The position numbers and the translations under genes were made by a program. Below are positions 1 through 7,183 of a DNA stretch of 17,810 nt, one piece after another. Under the pieces are notes generated by a model. That model was given only the letters and a program-made list of their open reading frames with translations. It did not search any database and was not told where the DNA came from. The stretch spans positions 1 to 17,810 of the forward strand of contig CANQWZ010000018.1 in NCBI GenBank assembly GCA_947627685.1, in the 5' to 3' direction. Source of the DNA: an uncultured Bacilli bacterium (GTDB taxonomy: Bacteria; Bacillota_I; Bacilli_A; ML615J-28; CAG-313). How positions within the stretch are numbered: position 1 is the stretch's first letter; the number at the start of each line of letters is the position of its first letter.

Positions 1-71
1 GGTAGCTCAGTTGGTAGAGCAATGGACTGAAAATCCATGTGTCGCCGGTTCAATCCCGGCCCAAGCCACCA
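1..71 (+). tRNA. tRNA-Phe (GAA), 5' end cut off by the window
   Basis: The T arm pairs GCCGG with CCGGC around the loop TTCAATC. The anticodon stem ATGGA/TCCAT encloses loop CTGAAAA, giving anticodon GAA (Phe). The D arm is GCTC/GAGC. The 3' acceptor strand is CCAAGCC (61-67), followed by discriminator A68 and an encoded CCA (69-71). Pairing to the acceptor implies a 5' strand GGCTTGG. Only its last two G are present, so about five bases are missing upstream. Confidence 0.97.
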
Positions 72-83
72 TTTAGAAGAAGA

Positions 84-111
84 AAGAACTTGCTTTTAGC
101 AGGTTCTTTTT
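84..111 (+). terminator. Rho-independent terminator after tRNA-Phe
   Basis: A ten-base-pair stem (84-93 with 99-108, one G-T pair) encloses a five-base loop and runs into a T tract at 107-111. It sits 12 bases after the tRNA CCA end and separates the tRNA unit from the methylase operon. Confidence 0.85.
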
Positions 112-144
112 GTTAGAAAATTTTTTTGTTTTTTATCAAAAATC

Positions 145-173
145 TTTTATTTTATATTAAAAGATGCTATAAT
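145..173 (+). promoter_or_regulatory. Extended -10 promoter of the methylase operon
   Basis: TGCTATAAT at 165-173 is a perfect -10 (168-173) with the TGn extension. The hexamer 17 bases upstream (145-150, TTTTAT) is a poor -35, as is common for extended -10 promoters. It lies 54 bases before the dam start codon. The start codon is preceded by AAAGGAG at about 209-215. Confidence 0.7.
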
Positions 174-226
174 GAATGAAATAGCAAAAAAGCTAAATTA
201 TCATCAAAAAAAGGAGACAAAGCAAT

Positions 227-1058
227 ATGAACGCAAAACCTATTGTTAAATGGGCTGGTGGTAAAAGACAACTAATCAATGAACTATTATCATATATGCC
301 AAAAGAATATAATGCCTATTTTGAACCTTTTGTTGGTGGTGGAGCTTTACTTTTTACTTTAATGCCTGATGTTGCGACTATTAATGATGTAAATGAAGAA
401 TTACTAGCAGTATATGAATGTCTTGCTTCAGAAGAAAATTACCAATTAATGTTGAAAGATTTAGATGAACACGAAAAACAACACAGTGAAGAACATTATT
501 ATGAGGTAAGAGAAATAGATCGCACTTTAGATTTTAGTAAACTACCTATTTGGAAACGAGCAGCTAGAACAATTTACTTAAATAAAAGTTGTTTTAATGG
601 TTTATATCGTGTAAACAAAGAAGGTTATTTTAATGTACCATTTGGTAAAAAAAACTAAAGTTCAAACCTATGATAAAGAAAATATGGATAAATTACATGA
701 TTACTTTATGGAAGAAAATATTACAATTTTAGCAGGTGATTTTGTAAAAGCTGTTGAAAAAGCAAAAGCAGGTGATTTTGTGTATTTTGATCCACCATAT
801 GATTCTTTAGATAATAAAGATTCTTTTACTTCTTATACTAAATTTAGTTTTTCTAAAGAAGATCAAAAAAGACTAGCCGAACTATTTAAAGCTTTATCTG
901 ACAAAGGTGTTTATGTTATGTTAAGCAATCATAATACAAAATATATTAATGATTTATATAAAGATTTTAACATCAAGGTAGTAAATGCTAAAAGAATGAT
1001 AAATGCGGACGCAACTAAAAGAGGTAATGTTGAGGAAGTAATTATTACAAATTATTAG
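227..1058 (+). pseudogene. dam: Dam/DpnM-type adenine-N6 DNA methyltransferase, split by a frameshift
   Basis: This is an alpha-class (D12) DNA adenine methyltransferase of the Dam/DpnM family, which typically methylates GATC. The first reading frame (227-658) carries the N-terminal KWAGGKRQL segment and the SAM-binding FVGGGAL motif. The second frame (usable from 633 to 1058) carries the catalytic DPPY (Asp codon 789-791) and the family C-terminus. The frames join at an A8 run (647-654): removing one A reads ...FGKKTKVQTYD... without a break and gives about 276 residues, near the usual Dam length. The first frame instead stops at 656-658. The break could be a real inactivating mutation, a phase-variable tract, a site of transcriptional slippage or an assembly error. 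The start codon follows AAAGGAG. The next gene begins 8 bases after the stop, so both are one operon. Family identity is clear; whether the gene is functional is not. Confidence 0.85.
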
Positions 1059-1066
1059 GTGAAAAT

Positions 1067-1819
1067 ATGAATATACCAAAAGCTAATATTTATTATCAAG
1101 ATGATACTTTTATGCTATTAAAGGGTGATAGTTTTAAACTTTTAAAAAAGATAACACCTAAATCAATTGATATGATTTTTGCGGATCCACCATATTTTTT
1201 ATCAAACGGTGGTCCAACCATTTCTTGCGGTAAAATAGTATCAGTAGATAAAGGTAGTTGGGATAAAAAAGAAAATTATGATGATATCTATAAATTTACT
1301 AAAACTTGGATTAAAGAGGCATATAGATTATTAAAACCAAATAGCAGTATTTGGATTGGTGCTACTCATCATAATCTTTTTGATATCAAAAAAGCCTTAG
1401 ATGAAGTGGGATTTAAAATTATAAATATTATTATATGGAAAAAAGTAGATCCACCACCCCTAATTTATAAAAATAAATTTCGCTTCTCATATGAATTTAT
1501 TATTTGGGCCGATAAAGGTAATGGTCATTTTTTTGATTATTTAGCAATGTATCAAATAAATAATAGTGAACTAGAAGATGTGTGGATAATTCCTGCAGTA
1601 ACAAAAAACGAAAAAAAATATGGTTATCATCCTACCCAAAAACCAGAAGCTTTATTAGAAAGAATTATTAAAGCATCAACCAAAGAACATGATGTAGTGC
1701 TTGATCCTTTTATGGGTAGTGGCACAACAGGCATAGTTTGTAAGAGATTAAATAGATTATTTATTGGTATTGAAAAAGATAACAAATATTTTGATATAGC
1801 AAAAAGAAGAACTTCTTAA
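1067..1819 (+). CDS. dpnA: Beta-class DNA adenine methyltransferase, DpnA (M2.DpnII)-like
   Basis: A 250-residue site-specific DNA methyltransferase. Motif order is that of the beta class: catalytic DPPY at residues 40-43 within DMIFADPPYFLSNGG, and the SAM-binding DPFMGSGTTG near residues 213-222. The DPPYFLSNGG segment, the VDKGSWDK stretch and HPTQKPEALLERII closely match what I recall of DpnA, the second methylase of the Streptococcus DpnII system, which modifies GATC and also acts on single-stranded DNA. It begins 8 bases after the dam frame, with GGTGA overlapping that stop codon as ribosome-binding site, reproducing the dpnM-dpnA order. The third gene of that system, the GATC endonuclease dpnB, is not in the window. 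Its last codons form one arm of a terminator palindrome. Specificity for GATC is inferred from family resemblance. Confidence 0.88.
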   Translation: MNIPKANIYYQDDTFMLLKGDSFKLLKKITPKSIDMIFADPPYFLSNGGPTISCGKIVSVDKGSWDKKENYDDIYKFTKTWIKEAYRLLKPNSSIWIGATHHNLFDIKKALDEVGFKIINIIIWKKVDPPPLIYKNKFRFSYEFIIWADKGNGHFFDYLAMYQINNSELEDVWIIPAVTKNEKKYGYHPTQKPEALLERIIKASTKEHDVVLDPFMGSGTTGIVCKRLNRLFIGIEKDNKYFDIAKRRTS

Positions 1820-1853
1820 AACCCTTATTAATAGGTCTTAAGAAGTTCTTCTT
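1804..1853. terminator. Bidirectional palindrome terminating dpnA and the convergent small ORF
   Basis: A perfect 16-bp inverted repeat (1804-1819 with 1838-1853) with extra ACC/GGT pairing in the loop. Reading rightwards it is followed by a broken T run; reading leftwards it runs into TTCTTCTTTTT. The left arm contains the last codons and stop of dpnA, and the right arm those of the minus-strand small ORF. Both therefore end in the same residues, RRTS. Confidence 0.8.
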
Positions 1854-1966
1854 ACTTTTAAATAGGGACAAGTTTTTAAACTAATGTTGCAACTACCATT
1901 ATAATAACAATCCCCACATTTTTCTCTAAAAGTTTTCTTTGTTACTTTTGTAAGTTTTATTTGCAT
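1838..1966 (-). CDS. Small four-cysteine protein (42 aa), unknown function
   Basis: This ORF is too short for usual gene finding. ATG at 1966-1964 is preceded by GAGG (1978-1975) with an 8-base spacer, and TAA is at 1840-1838. The 42-residue product is basic at its N-terminus, then has cysteines at positions 17, 20, 26 and 33 (C-x2-C-x5-C-x6-C), suggesting a zinc- or metal-binding knuckle. It converges on dpnA and shares the terminator palindrome. A weak candidate promoter (TTTACA, 17-base spacer, TGG-extended TAAATA) lies upstream on the minus strand, overlapping the region that holds the rightward promoter of the next operon. I do not recognise the family. Codon-scale plausibility, the ribosome-binding site and the terminator position support it, but a chance ORF is possible. 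Confidence 0.5.
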   Translation of the reverse strand: MQIKLTKVTKKTFREKCGDCYYNGSCNISLKTCPYLKVRRTS

Positions 1967-2019
1967 ATAAAATACCTCAATTACTAGTATTTACCATTTT
2001 TAAAAATTTATGTAAAAAT

Positions 2020-2048
2020 TTTATAAAAAATAGATAATATGGTATAAT
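2020..2048 (+). promoter_or_regulatory. Extended -10 promoter of the hydrogenase-like/nuclease operon
   Basis: TGGTATAAT at 2040-2048 gives a perfect -10 (2043-2048) with TGn extension. The -35 position (2020-2025, TTTATA) is poor. It lies 18 bases before the ATG at 2067, with GAGGTG (2055-2060) as ribosome-binding site in between. Confidence 0.65.
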
Positions 2049-2066
2049 TTATTAGAGGTGAGTAAT

Positions 2067-3176
2067 ATGGCAGTTGTTGTAAACGATAAAGCATATGAAT
2101 ATGCAGGGGAAATGACGATTTTTGCTTTTTTACAAAAAAATGACATTTTTATTCCTAGCAATAAATCATTAACGAACGATTATATTGATGAATTTTGTTA
2201 TGTTGAAATAAAAGATGAACAAAAGCTTATAAATGCTAAAACAAATATGCTTGTTGATGGTATGATAATTTATACTAATTCTAAAAAAGTATATGACTAT
2301 TTATATAATTACATAAATAGTTCTACCACTAATTTTGAGGTAGAACAAATAACGCTAGATACAACTGATTACAATATTTTATTATGCGATGAAGAACTTT
2401 ATGATAGTTGTATAGAAAAGTTTACTAACACTGCTTTTAATGATATCATTAATTTAAGAATTGGTAAAATGATTTATTTAGTTGAAATAGCCCATCAAAT
2501 TATGTTATATCTTTCTGAAAAGTTAGAAAAAAAGATATTACCCAAAATGATTGTTAATAAATGTGAACTTATTAATTATCCTAAAAAAAACCAACTTAAT
2601 TTAAAATCTGAAGCTGAAATTTTAGCTAAACTCATCAAAACATACTACAAAAAACATCTGCACATAGAACAAAATATTAATATTATTTATGTCACATCAT
2701 CAAAAGATATATATTTATCTAGCCAAGTAAATCAATCTTCATTTGAAAATGATATTGATAAAACTTGCTATTATAGTAGTATGGTAATTAATGATGATAT
2801 ACCTTGTTTAGATCAAAAAATAACTAATAGTATATATATAAAAAAGACTTCTAATGACATTAAATGTAATTATAAAGATCTTTTTAAAATTTTAAATGCT
2901 ATGGGAATTAAAGAAAAAACACTAGAAATTAGCAATTCCGATGAGGGTAAAGTTATCATATTAACATATGAAAAGGTTGTATTAAAAATACTATTTACTA
3001 GTTTCTTTCTTACTATGACAGAAATAGAGGCATTAGATTGTGATATCATTTTTATAACTTCATTTGACAATGAATATAATGGCATTGTTGATATCATGAC
3101 TGACTATAATCTTAATTATATATATAAAAAGATTTTACTATACCCTTCTTCTAGTGATATCTTTAGGAGATTTTAA
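2067..3176 (+). CDS. Putative [FeFe]-hydrogenase-like protein without Fe-S ligands
   Basis: 369 residues from the ATG at 2067, chosen over GTG at 2058 because that GTG is part of the GAGGTG ribosome-binding site. I see distant resemblance to [FeFe]-hydrogenases. Residues 1-83 follow the N-terminal 2Fe-2S ferredoxin layout (FCYVEI, then LVDGMIIYTNSKKV like the family's VEEGMxVxTNSxxV). Residues 180-210 (KSEAEILAKLIKTYYKK, then IIYVTSSK) resemble the H-domain segment CKSPQQMxGAxxKTYY followed by VVSIMPCTAKK. Residues 325-340 sit where the family has IEIMACPGGC. At each cluster-ligand position the Cys is replaced. It would then be a catalytically dead structural or regulatory derivative. Its TAA overlaps the ATG of the nuclease gene by one base, implying translational coupling. 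The alignment is from memory and could be wrong; otherwise it is an orphan protein. No signal peptide or membrane segment is evident. Confidence 0.45.
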   Translation: MAVVVNDKAYEYAGEMTIFAFLQKNDIFIPSNKSLTNDYIDEFCYVEIKDEQKLINAKTNMLVDGMIIYTNSKKVYDYLYNYINSSTTNFEVEQITLDTTDYNILLCDEELYDSCIEKFTNTAFNDIINLRIGKMIYLVEIAHQIMLYLSEKLEKKILPKMIVNKCELINYPKKNQLNLKSEAEILAKLIKTYYKKHLHIEQNINIIYVTSSKDIYLSSQVNQSSFENDIDKTCYYSSMVINDDIPCLDQKITNSIYIKKTSNDIKCNYKDLFKILNAMGIKEKTLEISNSDEGKVIILTYEKVVLKILFTSFFLTMTEIEALDCDIIFITSFDNEYNGIVDIMTDYNLNYIYKKILLYPSSSDIFRRF

Positions 3177-5083
3177 TGAATATATCCAAAACCTTATTTA
3201 AAAATTTAACAAGATGTCCAAATGCTAGTGCTTTATATGATTTATATACTAATCGCAGTTTTAACGAAGTAAAACAAATAGATGGAAAAGATATTAGTAA
3301 AGAGCTTATTGATGATATTAACAGTTTAGATGATAATCTATTTAAAGAAGATAGCAAAATAGATGAAATATTATCTCATATGTTTGATGAAGAAACAGGC
3401 GAAGATTTATTAGAAGAAACAAATCCACAACTAGAGGCTTTTAAAGATCTTTTTACAGAGGTAGAAAGACTTGCTATAGTTTATTTAGAAAAGTTATTTA
3501 ATGAAAAAATACAATCTTCAACAAATACTTTTGAACAAAAAAAGTATTCATATCGTCTAAACAACAATAATTTTTATTGTTATTTAGATGGCTATTATGA
3601 AGATGAAGAAAAAATACATGTTTTTGAAGTTAAAGCTATTACATCTAGTGCGTATGATGATTGCATGGTATCATTAAATAATAAAAAGAAAGTTCCGCTT
3701 TTTGTTAAAGATGATAATAATATTATCCATTATATGGGTAATAAGTTAATAGAAGAAGCTAAAGTAAGTATTGATAAAATTAATCAATCAAAAAAAGCAT
3801 TGTTAGATAGGTATAATAAAAAGGGTAAATATATATATGATGTAGCCATTCAAAGGCATATCATTGAAGAAAGTTTAAAAAAAGCAAAAGAAAAGCCCAA
3901 AGATATTACTTATTATTTAATTGTTTTAAATGCGAGTTATCAATTTAGTGGTAAATATGACGAAGCAGGTAAACCTATTTATGATACTGATGAAAACGGG
4001 GAGGATTTATTTAAAGTATATGATGTAACTAATTTAACTTTTCTTTATCTTGATCAAATAGAAAAAGAAAGAAATACGCTATTAAATAATCTTCAACATT
4101 TAACTATCAATACTAATATAAGTGGTAGGTTTTGTGAATATAAAAAAACTACTGCTTGTAAGTTTTGTAAAATATGTTTGAAAAAGCTTTTAGTAGATGG
4201 TTCCATTTATGAATATCTTATGAGGCACTGTGCTTTTAAAGAGCCTGATGAAAAAGGAAAACTAAAAAATATTGATATATATGATTTAATTAATAAAAAT
4301 ATTTGTAAAATTGATGAGGCTAGACCATATATTAGTAAAATAGATAATATTACACAATATGATTGTTATGTTAAGAATCAAATATATATTGATAAAGAAA
4401 GAATGAAAAAAGGTTTAAGTCATATTACTTATCCTATTTATTATTTAGATTTTGAAAGTTATAACTGTCCACTTCCAAGGTTTTATCATGAAAGACCTTA
4501 TTCACAATCTTTATTTCAATATTCACTACATATTGAAAAAGCCCCTAATACTTGTGATTTAGTAAAATCGCATCATGAGTTTTTAGCAAAAGATCATCTA
4601 GATCATCGTTTAGAATTAACTAAACAATTAATAAAAGATATTGATTTAAGTAGTGGTGGTACCGTTATAGTTTATAATAAAAGTTTTGAACAAACAAGGC
4701 TTAAAGAACTTGCTTTATTTTATCCTATGTATAAAGATGAACTTTATAAGATTCATGATCATATTTTTGATTTATTTGAAGTGTTAGCAGGTAGTAAGAA
4801 TTTATATGGTGAAAATAAAGAAATACCTCATTTTACTTACTATAATAATTTACTACATGGTTCGTTTTCAATTAAAAAAGTTTTACCTGTTTTTACTGAT
4901 TTGACATATAGCACTTTAGATGTTCAAAATGGCACTCAAGCTATTGTTACTTATGGTATGTTACCTTATCTTACTAAAAAAGAATATGAAGAAAAATATT
5001 TAGCCTTAAGTATATATTGTAGACAAGATACTTGGGCTATGGTTGAAATTTTAAAAGGTTTAAAAAAAATACTAGAAGCATAA
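3176..5083 (+). CDS. DUF2779 protein: RecB/Cas4-like nuclease with cysteine cluster plus DEDD exonuclease-like domain
   Basis: 635 residues, cytosolic. The C-terminal half matches DUF2779: YLDFESYNCPLPRF near 424-437 (acidic pair D425/E427), SQSLFQYSLHI, VIVYNKSFEQTRLKEL, and YCRQDTWAMVEIL with D618. This is the arrangement of a DnaQ/DEDD-type 3'-5' exonuclease fold. The N-terminal half has a PD-(D/E)XK-like core, D138 then E151-V-K153 (EVK). Cys14 (TRCPNAS) and C320, C328, C331 and C334 (ACKFCKIC) are placed like the 'iron staple' of AddB/Cas4-type nucleases. A nucleic-acid processing role is likely; substrate and pathway are unknown. An acidic insert lies at about residues 50-85. It is translationally coupled to the upstream hydrogenase-like gene, whose end supplies AGGAG. 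The nuclease reading of the domains is family knowledge plus inference. Confidence 0.8.
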   Translation: MNISKTLFKNLTRCPNASALYDLYTNRSFNEVKQIDGKDISKELIDDINSLDDNLFKEDSKIDEILSHMFDEETGEDLLEETNPQLEAFKDLFTEVERLAIVYLEKLFNEKIQSSTNTFEQKKYSYRLNNNNFYCYLDGYYEDEEKIHVFEVKAITSSAYDDCMVSLNNKKKVPLFVKDDNNIIHYMGNKLIEEAKVSIDKINQSKKALLDRYNKKGKYIYDVAIQRHIIEESLKKAKEKPKDITYYLIVLNASYQFSGKYDEAGKPIYDTDENGEDLFKVYDVTNLTFLYLDQIEKERNTLLNNLQHLTINTNISGRFCEYKKTTACKFCKICLKKLLVDGSIYEYLMRHCAFKEPDEKGKLKNIDIYDLINKNICKIDEARPYISKIDNITQYDCYVKNQIYIDKERMKKGLSHITYPIYYLDFESYNCPLPRFYHERPYSQSLFQYSLHIEKAPNTCDLVKSHHEFLAKDHLDHRLELTKQLIKDIDLSSGGTVIVYNKSFEQTRLKELALFYPMYKDELYKIHDHIFDLFEVLAGSKNLYGENKEIPHFTYYNNLLHGSFSIKKVLPVFTDLTYSTLDVQNGTQAIVTYGMLPYLTKKEYEEKYLALSIYCRQDTWAMVEILKGLKKILEA

Positions 5084-5098
5084 ACTTCTAGTTTTTTA
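5071..5098. terminator. Bidirectional terminator between the DUF2779 gene and rimO
   Basis: Perfect 8-bp arms ACTAGAAG (5071-5078) and CTTCTAGT (5085-5092) with a six-base loop. It is flanked by a T run on the right (5092-5097) and an A run on the left, so it can terminate both convergent genes. The DUF2779 stop lies in the loop and the rimO stop lies in the T run. Confidence 0.85.
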
Positions 5099-6394
5099 TA
5101 TGAATTTAGCTATCAAGTCGTAGCAATTAGCATCTGTTATTTTCACTTTTTTAATTTTACCTATTAAAGATGCATCAAAAACATTATCATAGATATATAT
5201 AGCACCATCAACATCATCAGGAGCATAAGCATAACTTCTGGCGTAGTATGCTTGTTTTACAAAATCATACTTATCAATGATGATGTCAAAATCATGATTT
5301 ATTAGATGCTTGTTTTGTAAAAGAGAGATTTCTTTTTGCAACTTCATTAAAGCATTAAGCCTTTCATCCATGATGTTTTGAGGCACTTTAGGCATCATGT
5401 CAAAGCCTTTTGTATTTTCTTCATCCGAATAGGTAAAAACACCAAGCCGGTTAAACTTCATATGTTTTACAAAATCATATAACTCTTTAAAATCATCATC
5501 TGTCTCCCCCGGGAAGCCTACCATTAAAGTAGTTCTGATAATGGCGTTTTTAATGGTTTTTTTAATATGATTAATAAGTTTTATTATGAAGTCTTTATCG
5601 CCTCTTCTATTCATTGCTTTTAATATTTTATTAGATATATGTTGAAGAGGGATATCAAAGTATTTACAAACTTTATCATTGTTTTTGATTTCTTCAATTA
5701 ACGAAGTAGTAATTTCATCGGGATATAGATATAAAACTCTAATTAAGCTAATGCCTTCTATTTTAGAAATAGCTCTTAAGATATCAACAAGGGTTTTGTT
5801 TTCGTTTAGATCTATGCCATATTTTGTTGTATCTTGGCCAATTAAAGTAATTTCTTTAACTCCCTTTTCAACAAGCATCTTAGCCTCAGTAATAATATCA
5901 TCAAAGGCTCTACTTTTAAATGGACCTCTAATTAAAGGGATTGCGCAATAACTACAATGATTATTACAACCTTCTGATATTCTAAGATAGGCACTATGTG
6001 GTAAAGTAGTAATAACTCTATTTTGGTAATCCATTTTATATGATGATTTTTGGTTTAAAATTTTTTTAAATAAATCATCAATATTTTGATAATCTTTGAT
6101 GGGGAAATAAAAATCAACTTCAGGGATACTCTTTTTTAGATCCTCCAAATAGCGTTCTACTAAACAACCCATAGCGATAACAATTTTATCTTTTTTGTTT
6201 TCACACACTTCTAAAATAGTATCGATGGCTTCTTTTTTAGCACTTTCAATAAACCCACAAGTATTAACTACAATAATTGATGCTTCTTTTAAATTGTTGG
6301 TTAATTCTAAACCATATTTTTTAGCAACCCCTAAGAATAGTTCGGTATCGATAAGATTCTTAGCACAACCTAGAGAAATCATTCCTAATTTCAT
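5096..6394 (-). CDS. rimO: Ribosomal protein uS12 methylthiotransferase RimO
   Basis: RimO adds a methylthio group to an aspartate of ribosomal protein uS12 near the decoding centre, using two 4Fe-4S clusters and S-adenosylmethionine. The 432-residue product has the N-terminal MTTase domain with its cluster ligands C10 (ISLGCAKN), C46 (VNTCGF) and C77 (MGCLVER). The radical-SAM motif CNNHCSYC follows (C143, C147, C150), then a C-terminal TRAM-like region. The SLGCAKNLIDTE start is diagnostic of RimO rather than MiaB. The length is normal. The ATG is preceded by AAGGATGG (6411-6404). It is transcribed alone, divergent from pduL and convergent with the DUF2779 gene. Confidence 0.96.
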   Translation of the reverse strand: MKLGMISLGCAKNLIDTELFLGVAKKYGLELTNNLKEASIIVVNTCGFIESAKKEAIDTILEVCENKKDKIVIAMGCLVERYLEDLKKSIPEVDFYFPIKDYQNIDDLFKKILNQKSSYKMDYQNRVITTLPHSAYLRISEGCNNHCSYCAIPLIRGPFKSRAFDDIITEAKMLVEKGVKEITLIGQDTTKYGIDLNENKTLVDILRAISKIEGISLIRVLYLYPDEITTSLIEEIKNNDKVCKYFDIPLQHISNKILKAMNRRGDKDFIIKLINHIKKTIKNAIIRTTLMVGFPGETDDDFKELYDFVKHMKFNRLGVFTYSDEENTKGFDMMPKVPQNIMDERLNALMKLQKEISLLQNKHLINHDFDIIIDKYDFVKQAYYARSYAYAPDDVDGAIYIYDNVFDASLIGKIKKVKITDANCYDLIAKFI

Positions 6395-6435
6395 TTGTTA
6401 TAACCATCCTTGTATAATATATATTATATATTTAT

Positions 6436-6464
6436 ATTATATAATAAATCTTTTTCTTTTTCAA
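6436..6464 (-). promoter_or_regulatory. rimO promoter
   Basis: On the minus strand TTGAAA (6464-6459), a 17-base spacer and TATAAT (6441-6436) form a near-consensus sigma-A promoter about 42 bases upstream of the rimO start codon. The surrounding alternating AT tract contains other possible -10 hexamers. Confidence 0.65.
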
Positions 6465-6482
6465 ATTTAATAGGTTTTATTT

Positions 6483-6511
6483 TTGACCATTATAAAAAAA
6501 TTTGTTATAAT
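6483..6511 (+). promoter_or_regulatory. pduL promoter
   Basis: TTGACC (6483-6488), a 17-base spacer and TATAAT (6506-6511), with TG one base upstream of the -10. This is the strongest-looking promoter in the window. It lies back to back with the rimO promoter, with only 18 bases between their -35 hexamers. Confidence 0.8.
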
Positions 6512-6547
6512 ATATATGTATCGTTTATAAATGAAAGAAGGAATAAT

Positions 6548-7123
6548 ATGGCAAAAGAATTTATAGTGGAAACATCAGCTCGACATGTTCATTTAACCAA
6601 AGAAGATTTTGAGGCTTTATTTGGTAAAGAAGCAACATTGACTGTTAAAAAACAACTATCACAACCTGGACAATTTGCTTGTGAAGAAAGGGTTACAGTA
6701 GTTGGCCCTAAAAAAGAAATTGTTGGGGTATCAATTTTAGGCCCTTTTAGAAAGGCATCGCAAGTTGAACTTTCCGCGACTGACGCAAGAAGTATAGGTC
6801 TACCTATTTGTATTAAAGAATCTGGTGACTTAGAAAAAACACCAGGATGTACACTTGTTGGTCCATGTGGCAGTATTTTACTTAATGAAGGTGTAATTGT
6901 TGCGAAAAGACACATTCATGCAACACCTAAGGACGCTGAAGAACTTGGCGTTTCTGATAAGGATATTGTAAAAGTAGAAATTAACACTCCTGAAAGATCA
7001 CTTGTTTTTGGTGATGTTGTTGTTAGAGTTAGTGATAGTTATGCTCTTGCAATGCATATTGATACAGATGAAGCAAACGCTGCCGCAATGCTTCCTAATA
7101 CCATGGGTAAAATTGTAAAATAA
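6548..7123 (+). CDS. pduL: PduL-type phosphate acyltransferase (phosphotransacetylase)
   Basis: 191 residues. PduL interconverts acyl-CoA plus phosphate with acyl-phosphate plus CoA; in fermenters without Pta it can supply acetyl-phosphate to acetate kinase. Two zinc-ligand motifs are visible, RHVHLT (H13, H15) and RHIHAT (H122, H124), with a further His170 in AMHIDTDE. Two related halves give the tandem beta-barrel layout of the family. The start at 6548 is preferred over an in-frame upstream ATG at 6410 because the promoter -10 (6506-6511) and AAGGA lie between them. No encapsulation peptide precedes the first domain and no microcompartment genes are near, so a free housekeeping enzyme is likely. 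It is monocistronic, with its own promoter and terminator. Confidence 0.92.
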   Translation: MAKEFIVETSARHVHLTKEDFEALFGKEATLTVKKQLSQPGQFACEERVTVVGPKKEIVGVSILGPFRKASQVELSATDARSIGLPICIKESGDLEKTPGCTLVGPCGSILLNEGVIVAKRHIHATPKDAEELGVSDKDIVKVEINTPERSLVFGDVVVRVSDSYALAMHIDTDEANAAAMLPNTMGKIVK

Positions 7124-7152
7124 AATTGTACTTATTATAGTACAATTTTTTT
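7122..7152 (+). terminator. pduL terminator
   Basis: A perfect 11-bp stem (7122-7132 with 7139-7149) encloses loop TATTAT and is followed by T's to 7152. The stem begins inside the pduL stop codon. Confidence 0.9.
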
Positions 7153-7183
7153 AGTTAGTCAGTTTACAATATAGATAATAATT

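Noticed and set aside
1581..1589. Perfect DnaA box (TGTGGATAA)
   Set aside because: Single copy inside the dpnA coding sequence (codons for VWI) with no cluster of further boxes or AT-rich unwinding region around it; most likely chance, despite the nearby origin-type gene order.
6410..6547. Upstream ATG extension of pduL by 46 residues
   Set aside because: The extension crosses the consensus pduL promoter, has no family similarity and is replaced by a good AAGGA-ATG start at 6548.
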